A stretch of 64,000 nt of DNA from Bosea sp. RAC05. GTDB lineage: Bacteria > Pseudomonadota > Alphaproteobacteria > Rhizobiales > Beijerinckiaceae. A model generated the notes under the pieces. The model saw nothing but the letters and a program-made list of their open reading frames with translations. It ran no database searches and was not told the origin of the DNA. This document shows positions 8,277-17,737 of the stretch, in pieces. The DNA is taken from assembly GCF_001713455.1 (NCBI RefSeq), contig NZ_CP016464.1, positions 4,078,001-4,142,000 on the forward strand, written 5' to 3'. Position 1 is the stretch's first letter. Each line of letters begins with the position of its first letter. The translations under genes were made by a program, and so were the position numbers.

Positions 8277-9034
8277 CCGGGCATGTGGTCGCGGGCGCGC
8301 CGATGATCGAGATCACCGGCGTCACCAAGAGCTTCGGCTCGTTTCCGGTGCTGAAGGGCATCACGGCGAGCGTCGCCAGGGGCGAGGTCGTCTGCCTGAT
8401 CGGACCGTCCGGCTCCGGCAAGTCGACGATCCTGCGCTGCATCAACGGGCTCGAATCCTATGATGGCGGCGCGATCACGATCGACGGCGAGCGCGTCGAG
8501 CGCGACAAGCCCTCGATCGTCGGCATCCGCACCGCGATGGCGATGGTGTTCCAGCGCTTCAACCTGTTCCCGCACCGCACGGCGCTGGAGAATGTCGTCG
8601 AGGGACCGATCTTCGTGAAGAAGGAGCCGGTGGCCCAGGCGATGGCGCGCGGACGCGAACTGCTCGATCGTGTCGGGCTGGGCAACAAGATGGATGCCTA
8701 TCCCGGCCAGCTCTCGGGCGGACAGATGCAGCGCGTCGCCATCGCGCGCGCGCTGTGCATGCAGCCCAAGGCGATCCTGTTCGACGAACCAACCTCGGCG
8801 CTCGACCCCGAACTCGTCGGCGAGGTCCTGCAGGTGATGAAGAGCCTGGCCGAAGAGGGCATGACCATGCTCGTCGTCACCCATGAGATGGGCTTCGCCC
8901 GCGAGGTCGCCGACCGCGTGCTCTTCCTCGACGGCGGCGTCATCGTCGAGCAGGGCCCCTCGCGCGAGGTGTTGAGCGCGCCGACCCATCCGCGCACGCA
9001 GGATTTCCTGCGCCGCGTGCTGCGTCCGATCTGA
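8273..9034 (+). CDS. Polar amino acid ABC transporter ATP-binding protein (GlnQ/HisP type)
   Basis: A 253-residue ATPase with Walker [10 protein letters not shown] at about residue 43, the Q-loop in [11 protein letters not shown], signature LSGGQMQR and Walker [15 protein letters not shown], followed by the switch histidine in VVTHEMGFA. The [11 protein letters not shown] segment is typical of the amino acid importer subfamily. The ATG at 8273 overlaps the permease stop by four bases, indicating translational coupling. It energises the permease encoded upstream. Confidence 0.94.
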   Translation: MTGHVVAGAPMIEITGVTKSFGSFPVLKGITASVARGEVVCLIGPSGSGKSTILRCINGLESYDGGAITIDGERVERDKPSIVGIRTAMAMVFQRFNLFPHRTALENVVEGPIFVKKEPVAQAMARGRELLDRVGLGNKMDAYPGQLSGGQMQRVAIARALCMQPKAILFDEPTSALDPELVGEVLQVMKSLAEEGMTMLVVTHEMGFAREVADRVLFLDGGVIVEQGPSREVLSAPTHPRTQDFLRRVLRPI

Positions 9035-9046
9035 GGAGCAAGCCCC

Positions 9047-10348
9047 GTGGCCGAACCCTTCCCGCTCGCCCCCTCGCTCTGGTTTGCGACCGCGCCAGCC
9101 GCCGCGCCGACACCGCCGCTCGCGCAGGACGTCAGCGCCGATGTCTGCGTGATCGGCGCGGGCTTCGCCGGACTGTCGACAGCGCTGCATCTGGCGGAGG
9201 CCGGCGTCTCGGTCGTGGTGCTCGAGAGCCATGAGCCCGGCTGGGGTGGGTCGGGCCGCAATGGCGGGCAGGTCATCCCCGGCATCAAATATGATCCGAG
9301 CGAAATCCTCGCCAAGTTCGGCCCCGTCGCGGGCGAGGCCCTGATCGGCTTCGTTGGATCCACCGCCGATCTCGTCTTCGACCTGATCGCGAAGCACGGC
9401 ATGGACGTGCCGCACAAGCGCGCCGGCTGGATTCAGGGCGCGCATACGCCGGCCATGGTCGAGACGGTCAAGCGCCGGTCCGCCGAGTGGCAGGCACGCG
9501 GCGTCGACGCGCAGTTCCTCGACCAGGACGCCGCTGCCCGCCTGCTCGGGACGGATCGCTATCTCGCCGGCTGGGTCGACCGGCGCGCCGGCGGCGTGCA
9601 GCCGCTGGCCTATGCCCGCGGCCTGGCGAAGGCTGCACTCGCCGCCGGCGCCGCCATCCACGGCCAGAGCAAGGTCGTCTCGCTCGCCCGCAACGGCGCG
9701 AACTGGACCGTGCGGACCGCCCAAGGCGCAACGGTGACGGCCCCGCGCGTCGTCGTCGCCACCAATGGCTACACCGGCGACCTGATCCCGAAGCTGCGCC
9801 AGACCGTGATCCGGCCGAATTCCTTCATCGTCGCGACGCAGCCGCTGTCCGACAATGTCGCCGGCACGATCCTGCCCGAGGGCCAGGTCGTCTCGGACAC
9901 CCGCCAGCTGCTGCTCTACTTCCGCAAGGACCATCAGAACCGGCTGCTGATGGGCGGCCGCGGCCCCTTCCGCGAGCCGAGGGACACGTCCGACTGGGCC
10001 CATCTCGAGCGCGTCGTCGGCAAGATGTATCCGCAAGCGAAGGGCGTGCCCTTCGACTTCCGCTGGTGCGGCCGGGTGGCACTGACGCGCGATTTCCTTC
10101 CGCATCTGCACGAGCCGGAGCCCGGCCTGCTCGTCGACATCGGCTGCATGGGTCGCGGCGTCGGGCTGCAGAGCGCCATGGGCAAGGCGATGGCGGGCTA
10201 TATCGCCACCGGCGACAAGGGCCACCTGCCCTTCCCGGTCGTGCCGATCACGCCGCTGCCGCTGCACGCGCTGAACGAGCTCTACGTCTCGGCGATCATC
10301 GCCTGGTACCGCCTCACCGATGGCGGCATGAAGGACAAGGCGGCCTGA
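9047..10348 (+). CDS. FAD-dependent amine/amino acid oxidase (DAO fold, PuuB-like)
   Basis: A 433-residue flavoprotein starting at GTG 9047, 12 bases after the ATPase stop, with GAGGAG upstream. The FAD-binding motif is DVCVIGAGFAGLSTALHLAE at about residues 28-47. GWGGSGRNGGQV is characteristic of the gamma-glutamylputrescine oxidase/glycine oxidase-like branch. Near the C-terminus, DIGCMGRGVGLQSAMGKAMA binds FAD. Expected chemistry is oxidation of an amine or secondary amino acid, giving peroxide or passing electrons to a carrier. Placement at the end of an importer operon under an XRE-cupin regulator suggests that the imported compound, or its derivative, is the substrate. PuuB itself is not proven, because no glutamylputrescine synthetase is in view. 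Confidence 0.88.
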   Translation: MAEPFPLAPSLWFATAPAAAPTPPLAQDVSADVCVIGAGFAGLSTALHLAEAGVSVVVLESHEPGWGGSGRNGGQVIPGIKYDPSEILAKFGPVAGEALIGFVGSTADLVFDLIAKHGMDVPHKRAGWIQGAHTPAMVETVKRRSAEWQARGVDAQFLDQDAAARLLGTDRYLAGWVDRRAGGVQPLAYARGLAKAALAAGAAIHGQSKVVSLARNGANWTVRTAQGATVTAPRVVVATNGYTGDLIPKLRQTVIRPNSFIVATQPLSDNVAGTILPEGQVVSDTRQLLLYFRKDHQNRLLMGGRGPFREPRDTSDWAHLERVVGKMYPQAKGVPFDFRWCGRVALTRDFLPHLHEPEPGLLVDIGCMGRGVGLQSAMGKAMAGYIATGDKGHLPFPVVPITPLPLHALNELYVSAIIAWYRLTDGGMKDKAA

Positions 10349-10350
10349 GG

Positions 10351-10378
10351 GCCGGCGGCGGGCCTCCCCGCCACCGGC
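10351..10378. terminator. Hairpin between convergent genes
   Basis: GCCGGCGGCGGG (10351-10362) and CCCGCCACCGGC (10367-10378) form a 12-base stem with one mismatch and a four-base loop. It lies between the convergent FAD oxidase and SDR genes and could terminate both directions. There is no T-run. Confidence 0.5.
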
Positions 10379-10387
10379 ACGGATCGC

Positions 10388-11134
10388 TCAGACGCAGCGC
10401 CCGCCATCCACCGCCAGCACGCTGCCGGTCACCATCTCGGATTCGTCCGAGCACAGGAACAGCGCGGCATTGGCGATGTCCTGCGGCGTCGAGAACCGGC
10501 CCCACGGAATCGTCGCGGTGAAGGCCTTGCGCTTTTCCGGCGTGTCCTCGCCCATGAAGGTCGCCAGCAGCGGCGTCTCGCCCGCCACGGGCGCGATCGC
10601 GTTGACGCGGATCCGGTCCGGCGCCAGCTCCACCGCCATCGACTTCGACAGCAGGTTGGCCGCCCCCTTCGAGCCGTTGTACCAGGTCAGGCCCGGCCGG
10701 GGCCGGACGCCCGCCGTCGAACCGATGTTGAGGATCACGCCGCCGCCATGCTCGCGGAAATGCGGCACCGTCGCCTTCGCCATCAGATAGATCGACTTGA
10801 CGTTGACGTCGAAGACGCGGTCGAACTCCTCCTCGCTGACGTCGAGCATGGGCTGGTTGCGGTGGCTGATGCCGGCATTGTTGACGACAATGTCGAGCCG
10901 GCCGACCTTGGCGATGACGCGCGCCACGGCCTTCTCGACGCTCTTGCCCTTGCCGACGTCGCAGGTCACGGCGAAGGCCCGGCGGCCGATCGCCTGCGCC
11001 GCTTCCTTGGCCTTGTCGCCGTTGAGGTCCAGCAGCGCCACCCGCGCGCCCTCGCGCACGAAGGTCTCGGCGATGCCGAAGCCGAACCCCTGCGCCGCGC
11101 CGGTGACCAGCGCCGTCTTGCCCTTCAGTCTCAT
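10388..11134 (-). CDS. Short-chain dehydrogenase/reductase (SDR)
   Basis: A 248-residue classical SDR. The cofactor motif TALVTGAAQGFGFGIAETF is at residues about 7-25. NNAG is in VVNNAGISHRN. The catalytic Ser is in LNIGSTAG, and the YxxxK motif is in TWYNGSKGAAN. These give an NAD(P)-dependent alcohol/ketone oxidoreductase. I choose the ATG at 11134, with GAGGA six bases upstream; an in-frame start at 11182 would add residues read from the direct repeat described at 11155-11182. It is divergent from the zinc alcohol dehydrogenase gene. Substrate unknown. Confidence 0.92.
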   Translation of the reverse strand: MRLKGKTALVTGAAQGFGFGIAETFVREGARVALLDLNGDKAKEAAQAIGRRAFAVTCDVGKGKSVEKAVARVIAKVGRLDIVVNNAGISHRNQPMLDVSEEEFDRVFDVNVKSIYLMAKATVPHFREHGGGVILNIGSTAGVRPRPGLTWYNGSKGAANLLSKSMAVELAPDRIRVNAIAPVAGETPLLATFMGEDTPEKRKAFTATIPWGRFSTPQDIANAALFLCSDESEMVTGSVLAVDGGRCV

Positions 11135-11154
11135 GATCTGTCCTCGGTCTTCCT

Positions 11155-11182
11155 GGGAATGCCATGTTTTTGGGAACGCCAT
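11155..11182. repeat. Direct repeat in the SDR/alcohol dehydrogenase divergent promoter
   Basis: GGGAATGCCAT (11155-11165) and GGGAACGCCAT (11172-11182) are direct copies with one difference and a 17-base period. They lie between the divergent SDR and alcohol dehydrogenase starts and may be a regulator or promoter element. Confidence 0.35.
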
Positions 11183-11371
11183 CTTTGGCCGGGCCCGATG
11201 CCCGCGACCAATGCGATTTGGCGATCCCGCTCAGACGGAAATGCTATGGCCGCGCGCGCGGCCGCCCGCATGCCACCCGCTTATGCCGGGGATCGCGAAA
11301 CGATCTTTGACAGGCCCCGCCATTTGCGGCCCGATGGCGGCAACGACACAAGCCTGCCGAGGAACGCCTTC

Positions 11372-12496
11372 ATGAAATGCCGCGCCGCCGTCCTGCACGC
11401 CAGCCCCGTCTCCGCCCCTTACGCGCAGAGCCGGCCGCTCTCGATCGAGGAGATCGAGCTCGCCCCGCCGGGGCCAGGCGAGGTGCTGGTTCGGGTCCGT
11501 GCCGCCGGTCTCTGCCATTCCGATCTCTCGGTGATCGACGGCAACCGGCCGCGCCCCGTGCCGATGGTGCTCGGCCATGAGGCGGCAGGCGAGGTCGTCG
11601 AGCCCGGCCCCGGCGTCCAGGATCTGAAGAAGGGCGACCGCGTCATCATGGTCTTCGTGCCCTCCTGCGGCCATTGCTCGCCCTGCAGCGAGGGCCGCCC
11701 GGCGCTCTGCGAGCCCGGCAATGCCGCCAACGGCATCGGCGAACTGATCGGCGGTGGCCGCCGGCTCTCGGCCCATGGCAAGCCGGTGCATCACCATGTC
11801 GGCGTGTCCGCCTTCGCCGAATACGCCGTGATCTCGCGCCACTCGCTGGTGAAGCTCGAGGCCGACATTCCCCATGAGATCGCCGCGCTCTTCGGCTGCG
11901 CGGTGCTGACCGGCGTCGGCGCTGCCGTGAACACGGCCAAGGTCCGGGCCGGCGAAACAGTGGCCGTGGTCGGCCTCGGCGGCGTCGGCCTGAGCGCACT
12001 GCTGGGCGCGGCCGCCTGCGGCGCGTCCCGCGTCATCGCCGTCGATCTGTCCGAGGAGAAGCTCGCCATCGCGCGCGATCTCGGCGCGACCGATACCTTC
12101 AACGCGGGTGACCCCGGCGTCATCGAGGCAATCCGCGCCGCGACCAAGGGCGGCGTCGATCACGGGCTGGAGATGGCGGGCTCGGTCAAGGCGCTCGACC
12201 TCGCCTACCAGATCACGCGGCGTGGCGGCACGACCACGACCGCGGGCCTCGCCAACCCCGCCCACACCCTGTCGCTAGCGCCCGTGCGCCTCGTCGGCGA
12301 GGAGCGCACGCTGAAGGGCTCCTATGTGGGCTCCTGCATTCCGATGCGCGACATCCCCCGCTTCGTCGACCTCTACCAGCGCGGCAAGCTGCCGGTCGAC
12401 AGGCTGATGACCAGCCAGAGCGGGCTCGACGGCATCAACGAGGGCTTCGACGCCTTGAATGAAGGCCGCACGATCCGTCACATCATCATGATGTGA
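11372..12496 (+). CDS. Zinc-dependent alcohol dehydrogenase (MDR superfamily)
   Basis: A 374-residue enzyme. Catalytic zinc ligands are seen in GLCHSDLSVIDG (Cys) and GHEAAGEV (His-Glu). The structural zinc lobe CGHCSPCSEGRPALC has all four cysteines. The cofactor motif VVGLGGVGLSALLGAAACGA is at about residue 195. Length and the extended loop resemble class III-type alcohol dehydrogenases. It oxidises an alcohol to an aldehyde with NAD. The start at 11372 (MKCRAAVLHA) is the conserved family start. The convergent neighbour is an aldehyde dehydrogenase, so the two could oxidise an alcohol to an acid, although they are transcribed separately. Confidence 0.92.
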   Translation: MKCRAAVLHASPVSAPYAQSRPLSIEEIELAPPGPGEVLVRVRAAGLCHSDLSVIDGNRPRPVPMVLGHEAAGEVVEPGPGVQDLKKGDRVIMVFVPSCGHCSPCSEGRPALCEPGNAANGIGELIGGGRRLSAHGKPVHHHVGVSAFAEYAVISRHSLVKLEADIPHEIAALFGCAVLTGVGAAVNTAKVRAGETVAVVGLGGVGLSALLGAAACGASRVIAVDLSEEKLAIARDLGATDTFNAGDPGVIEAIRAATKGGVDHGLEMAGSVKALDLAYQITRRGGTTTTAGLANPAHTLSLAPVRLVGEERTLKGSYVGSCIPMRDIPRFVDLYQRGKLPVDRLMTSQSGLDGINEGFDALNEGRTIRHIIMM

Positions 12497-12502
12497 GAGA
12501 GA

Positions 12503-12596
12503 GCGTCATTCTCGGGCGGAGCGACGCTTCGACCCGAGAATCTCTGGCAAGAGATGCTTGGGCATGAGATGCTCGGGTCGAGCCCGAGCATGACGC
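12503..12596. repeat. Intergenic palindromic repeat between convergent genes
   Basis: GCGTCATTCTCGGGC (12503-12517) and GCCCGAGCATGACGC (12582-12596) form a 15-base terminal inverted repeat with one mismatch. The interior repeats the GACCCGAGAATCTC and GAGATGCTCGGGTC theme, giving a second stem. It lies between the convergent alcohol and aldehyde dehydrogenase genes. Confidence 0.75.
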
Positions 12597-12607
12597 GCCC
12601 TGCCCCC

Positions 12608-14041
12608 TCACCCGTGCTTGTGCACGATCGTCTTGGTCACCGCGAACTCCTCCAGCGCGGCGAAACCCTTCTCGCGGCCATGGCCGGATTTGCCGGTGCC
12701 CCCGAAAGGCAGCTCGATGCCGCCGCCGGCGCCATAGCCGTTGATGAAGACCTGGCCGGCGCGGACCTTCTTGGCGACGCGCTGCTGGCGCCCGCCATCC
12801 TTGGTCCAGACCGCCGCGACGAGGCCGTATTCGGTCGAGTTGGCGAGCTTGATCGCATCCGCCTCGTCGCTGAAGGGGAAGGCGGCGAGCACCGGGCCGA
12901 AGACCTCCTCCTGCTCCAGCCGGTTGCCGCGCGGCACCTTCCCGAACAGCGTCGGCGTCACGTAGAAACCGCCATTCGGCACGCCCTGCGCGATCTGGCC
13001 CTCGGCGATCACGGGGATGCCGGCCTCGCGCGCCTGGTCGATGAAGCTCTGCACGCGGCCACGCTGCTTGGCGTTGATCACCGGGCCGCAATCGAGGTCC
13101 ATCTCCGGCGTGCCGGCGCGCAGCTTGGTGAACTCCTTGGCGACCGCGCCCATGAAGTCGTCATAGACGCGCTCCTGCACCAGCACGCGCGAGCCGGCCG
13201 AGCAGGTCTGCCCGGTGTTCTGCACGATCGCCTTGCAGACGATCGGCACGGCGGCGTCGAAGTCGGCATCGTCGAAGACGATCTGGGGCGACTTACCGCC
13301 GAGCTCGAGCGTGCAGGGGATCAGATGCTCGGCGCAGGCGTGCTGCACCATCTTGCCGACCTCGGGCGAGCCGGTGAAGGACATGAAATCGACGCCGTGA
13401 TGGGCCGAGAGCGCCGCGCCCGCCTCGTGCCCGCGGCCGGTAACGATGTTGATCGCGCCATCGGGGAAACCGACCTCGGAGGCCAGAACCGCCAGCCGCA
13501 GCGCCGTCTGACAGGCCTCTTCGGCCGGCTTTAGCACCACGGCGTTGCCCATCGCGAGCGCCGCCGTCAGCGACCGCCCGAACATCTGCGCCGGGTAGTT
13601 CCAGGGCAGGATATGCCCGGTGACGCCATGGGGCTCATGGATGACGTTCACGCTGTAGCCGTTGAGGAAGGGCACGATATGCCCATGCACCTTGTCGGCC
13701 GCGCCGCCATAGAACTCGAAATAGCGGGCGGTCGCCTCGATATCGGCCCGGGCCTGCGCCATCGGCTTGCCGGTGTCCTGCGCCTCGGTGCGGGCGAGTT
13801 CGTCGAAATTGTCGAGCACCTTGAGACCGAGCTTGGCGATCAGCCGGCCGCGCTCGGCTGCCGTCAGCCTGCCCCAGGCGCCCTCATAGGCGGCACGCGC
13901 CGCCTTCACGGCGTCGTCGATATCCTCCGCCGTGCCGCAGGCGATGCGGGTGAACTCCTCGCCCGTGGCGGGCGCCAGCACGGCCATGGTCTCGCCGCTG
14001 CGACCGGCCACGTGGCGGCCGTTGATGAAGTGCTGGGTCAT
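12608..14041 (-). CDS. NAD(P)-dependent aldehyde dehydrogenase
   Basis: A 477-residue ALDH of standard size. The catalytic Glu is in LELGGKSPQIVF and the nucleophile Cys in NTGQTCSAGSRVLVQ. The N-terminal Rossmann part has PWNYPAQMF and the cofactor loop FTGSPEVGK. The C-terminus has LPFGGTGKSGHGREKG. It oxidises an aldehyde to a carboxylic acid. The ATG at 14041 (MTQHFINGRHV) has AGGAGA seven bases upstream; 18 extra in-frame residues upstream look unconserved. It lies downstream of the Liv-type ABC operon on the same strand, separated by a repeat element, and may belong to the same catabolic unit. Confidence 0.92.
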   Translation of the reverse strand: MTQHFINGRHVAGRSGETMAVLAPATGEEFTRIACGTAEDIDDAVKAARAAYEGAWGRLTAAERGRLIAKLGLKVLDNFDELARTEAQDTGKPMAQARADIEATARYFEFYGGAADKVHGHIVPFLNGYSVNVIHEPHGVTGHILPWNYPAQMFGRSLTAALAMGNAVVLKPAEEACQTALRLAVLASEVGFPDGAINIVTGRGHEAGAALSAHHGVDFMSFTGSPEVGKMVQHACAEHLIPCTLELGGKSPQIVFDDADFDAAVPIVCKAIVQNTGQTCSAGSRVLVQERVYDDFMGAVAKEFTKLRAGTPEMDLDCGPVINAKQRGRVQSFIDQAREAGIPVIAEGQIAQGVPNGGFYVTPTLFGKVPRGNRLEQEEVFGPVLAAFPFSDEADAIKLANSTEYGLVAAVWTKDGGRQQRVAKKVRAGQVFINGYGAGGGIELPFGGTGKSGHGREKGFAALEEFAVTKTIVHKHG

Positions 14042-14089
14042 GGGGTGTCTCCTAACTCGACAACGAGTGCCTGATCTCAACAATCGCAT

Positions 14090-14198
14090 CGTCATCCGGG
14101 GCTCCGCGCGGCGAAGTCCCGGGATCCATCGGAAGGCTCCGGAGCCCCCCGATGGATTCCGAAACTGCGCCGCTTGCGCGGCTTGTCCAGAATGACGG
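14090..14198. repeat. Degenerate palindromic repeat between livF and the ALDH gene
   Basis: The element starts with CGTCATCCGGGG at 14090 and ends with GTCCAGAATGACGG at 14198. Inner arms CCCGGGATCCATCGG and CCGATGGATTCC pair. It is a diverged relative of the elements at 7447 and 47126. Confidence 0.65.
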
Positions 14199-14217
14199 TG
14201 TGTGTTCCGTCCGCGAC

Positions 14218-14919
14218 CTAATGCAGCCCCGCTGCTTCGAGCGAACTCGCCGCCAGGCCGCCGGCCACCTCCGTGACCTCGCCGCGCTCGATCGCATAGG
14301 CGCGCTCGGCGAAGCTGCGCAGCAGACTGGGGTTGGATTCGGTGATGAGCAACGCGATCTCGGGATGGCTGTCGCGCAGCGCGCGCAGGGCGGTCGCGTA
14401 GCGCTGCGCCAGCACCGGGGCGAGACCCTGGAAGGGTTCGTCGAGCAGGATGACGCGCTGCCCCACCATCAGCGCCCGGGCCAGCGCCGCCATCTTGCCC
14501 TGACCGCCGGAAAGTCCCGCGGCCGCGCGGTGGCGCAGTTCGGCCAGCTCCGGCAGCACCTGATAAATCCCCTCCAGCCGCCTGGCGATCTCGGCGCCCG
14601 GCACCTTCATCACCTCGGCCGGCAGGCGGATGTTCTCCTCGATCGAGAAGCTCGAGAACAGCCGCCGGTCCTCCGGCGCGTAGCCGATGCCGAGCCGCGG
14701 CCGCTCATGCGGCGGGACCGTCAGGATCGGCCGGCCGTCAAAGGCGATCGTGCCCTCGGTCACCGTCATGAAGCCCATGATGGCGCGCAGCAGGCTGGTC
14801 TTGCCGGCGCCGTTGCGCCCGATCAGCGCCACGGTTGCACCCTCGTCCAGCGCGAAATCGACCTTGCGCAGCACCTGCACGCCCTCGATGACGGCCGACA
14901 GTCCCCTGATCTCCAGCAT
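14218..14919 (-). CDS. livF: Branched-chain amino acid-type ABC transporter ATPase, LivF
   Basis: A 233-residue ATPase with Walker A GRNGAGKTSLL at about residue 36, signature GLSGGQGKM and Walker B RVILLDEPFQGLAP. The short length and the EIRGLSAVIEGVQVL start are typical of LivF. It is the last gene of a five-gene operon running livK, livH, livM, livG, livF. It pairs with LivG to drive import. The substrate is not certain: Liv-type systems also move urea, aromatic acids and other organic acids, and the alcohol and aldehyde dehydrogenases nearby suggest a non-amino-acid ligand. Confidence 0.92.
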   Translation of the reverse strand: MLEIRGLSAVIEGVQVLRKVDFALDEGATVALIGRNGAGKTSLLRAIMGFMTVTEGTIAFDGRPILTVPPHERPRLGIGYAPEDRRLFSSFSIEENIRLPAEVMKVPGAEIARRLEGIYQVLPELAELRHRAAAGLSGGQGKMAALARALMVGQRVILLDEPFQGLAPVLAQRYATALRALRDSHPEIALLITESNPSLLRSFAERAYAIERGEVTEVAGGLAASSLEAAGLH

Positions 14920-14921
14920 GG

Positions 14922-15667
<746 letters not shown>

Positions 15668-15671
<4 letters not shown>

Positions 15672-16630
15672 CGGCCGCCCTCCCCGCCGGCGCCGGGTGC
15701 GGCCGCGCGCTTGCGGCCGGCGATCAGCCCGTAGAGCCCGCTCGGCGCGAAGAAGATGATGACGAGCAGCATCACGCCCAGCACCGCATGCCAGGTCTCC
15801 GGCGCATGCACGGCCGCATAGCCGCGGATGATCTGGAACATCAGCGCGCCGAGGAAGGGCCCCGCCACGCCGCCGACGCCACCCAGGATCGCGATGAAGA
15901 CGAACTCGCCCGAGCGAACCCAATAGGCCAGCTCCGGCGTGACATGGCCCGAGACCAGCGCGATGATCGCGCCCCCGAGTCCCGCCAGCAGCCCCGAGAG
16001 CAGATAGGCGCCGTAGAGCACCTTGCGGCTGGAGACGCCGAGATATTCCAGCCGCGTCTCGTTGGACTTGATCGCCTCCAGCGCCTTGCCGCCGGGCGAG
16101 ACGAGGTAGCGCGCCACACCGAGCGCCGCGACCACCGCCAGCGCCAGGGTGATGTAGAACATCCAGAACTCGAAGGTTTCGCGATCGAGCGTCATGCCCG
16201 CCAGCGTCGGCCGCGGCACGCGCTTGCCGTCGGCGCCGCCGGTCACCGAGAACAGCTTCTCGAGCAGCGAGAAGAACACCATCGAGATGGCGAGGTTGAG
16301 CATGCCGAAGAAGATCGCGCGGTAGCGCACGATGAAGAGCCCGACGACCGCCGCGACGAGCCCCGAGGCCGCGGTCGCGATCGGCACCAGCAGCAAAACC
16401 TCGTGGCCGAGCTTCGCCGCCGCCATGAAGGCGACGACATAGGCCGAGAAGGCGAAGAACAGCCCGTGGCCGAAGGAGACTTGGCCCGCCCGCAGCAGGA
16501 CGAGGATGCCGAGCGCCGCCAGCCCCTCGCACAGCGCGACGGTGAGGATGACCGTCGCCCAGGGCGAGATCAGCGGAAAGACGATGAGCGCGATCAGCAG
16601 CGCCGCGCCGATGAGGTATTGGCGCGCCAT
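15668..16630 (-). CDS. livM: Branched-chain amino acid-type ABC transporter permease, LivM
   Basis: A 320-residue membrane protein with about nine hydrophobic segments. The cytoplasmic coupling region YLGVSSRKVLYGAYLLSG and the preceding GGKALEAIKSNETRLEYLG are the LivM family motif. LLRAGQVSFGHGLFFAFSAY near the N-terminus is also conserved. The C-terminal tail is Arg/Lys and Gly rich. Its start overlaps the livH stop (TGATG), and its stop overlaps the livG start. Confidence 0.92.
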
Positions 16631-17535
16631 CAGACTTTCCTCGTCTGCAGCGTGGTGAACAGGCCTTCCGGCTTGATCAGCAGCACCGCGACCATGATCA
16701 GATAGGGGATCAGCACATCGAACTCCGGCGCGAAATAGACCGCCGCCGAGCGCCCCAGCCCGATCATCAGCGCCGCGACCGCAGCGCCCTCGATCCGCCC
16801 CAGCCCGGCCGTGGCCGCCACCGCGAAGGAGAGCACGATCATCCCCGAGCCGATGCCCGGCGTCAGCGAGGTCGTCGCCGAGGAGAGCGCCCCGCCCAGC
16901 GCCGCCAGCGAGGCGCCGATCATGAAGGTGAAGAGATAGATCCGCGTCGCGTTGATGCCCATCGCCATCGCCGCCTCGCGGTCCTGCGTCACGGCGACGA
17001 TAGCGCGCCCGAAGGCGGTCCGGCGCAGGAACAGCCGCAGGCCGACCAGCACGGCCAGCGCCACCAGCGGGATCAGGATGAGCTGGTAGCGCGTGTAGAA
17101 GATGCCGAAGACCTCGACTGTGCCGAGCCAGTTCATCGGCGCATTGGCGAAGAGCGGCTGCGTGCCGAAGACGACCTTCTGCGCATCCTCCAGGATCATG
17201 AAGACGGCGAAGGTGACCAGCAGCTGCAGCACCTCCTCCTTGCCGTAGATGCGCCGCAGCAGCAGCGCCTCGACCAGCCCGCCGACGACGACGCCGACGA
17301 GGATGGCCGAGATCAGGAACAGCGGGAAGGCGAGCCAGGTCGGCAGGCCCATCCCGGCCGCCGCCAGCACGGCGCTCGCCGCGACATAGGCGCCGATCGC
17401 GTAGAACGAGCCATGCGCGACGTTGAGCACGCCGAGCACGCCGAAGATCAGCGACAGCCCGACCGCCACCAGGAACAGCAGCGAGCCATAGGCGAGGCCG
17501 TCGAGCGCGGCGAGGAAGAGCATTTCAGGAGGCAT
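16630..17535 (-). CDS. livH: Branched-chain amino acid-type ABC transporter permease, LivH
   Basis: A 301-residue membrane protein with eight or so hydrophobic segments. The N-terminal DGLAYGSLLFLVAVGLSLIF and GVLNVAHGSFYAIGAY are characteristic of LivH. The coupling region RAIVAVTQDREAAMAMGI is also clear. The ATG at 17535 lacks a strong Shine-Dalgarno, and a repeat element separates it from the binding-protein gene upstream, so lower expression than livK is expected. Confidence 0.92.
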   Translation of the reverse strand: MPPEMLFLAALDGLAYGSLLFLVAVGLSLIFGVLGVLNVAHGSFYAIGAYVAASAVLAAAGMGLPTWLAFPLFLISAILVGVVVGGLVEALLLRRIYGKEEVLQLLVTFAVFMILEDAQKVVFGTQPLFANAPMNWLGTVEVFGIFYTRYQLILIPLVALAVLVGLRLFLRRTAFGRAIVAVTQDREAAMAMGINATRIYLFTFMIGASLAALGGALSSATTSLTPGIGSGMIVLSFAVAATAGLGRIEGAAVAALMIGLGRSAAVYFAPEFDVLIPYLIMVAVLLIKPEGLFTTLQTRKV

Positions 17536-17550
17536 TGGGTTTCCGCGACC

Positions 17551-17722
17551 TGTCCCCTCCCCCTGGGGGGGAGGGGTTAGGGTTGGGGGGCGTCCCGCTC
17601 GGCGAGCGGTTGCGTAACGAGACGGAACGGCAGCACCGCCGCCGCTTACTGCGGACTTCGATTGTTCGGGGCTTTCCGCCCCCCACCCCTTCCCCTCCCC
17701 AAGAGGGGGAGGGGTGAGGACA
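17551..17722. repeat. C/G-run palindromic repeat between livK and livH
   Basis: Two arms rich in CCCCTCCCC and GGGGAGGGG lie at 17551-17590 and 17679-17722, with GGGTTGGGGGGC facing GCCCCCCACCCC. Each arm is itself nearly palindromic and the two arms can also pair across about 90 bases. It lies directly after the binding-protein gene within the transporter operon. A 60-codon open frame across it is low complexity and not credible as a gene. Confidence 0.7.
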
Positions 17723-17737
17723 GGAGACTCCCGCGCC

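Noticed and set aside
17535..17717. A 60-codon gene between livK and livH
   Set aside because: It is translated from the C/G-run repeat and is Gly/Pro/Glu-rich low complexity.
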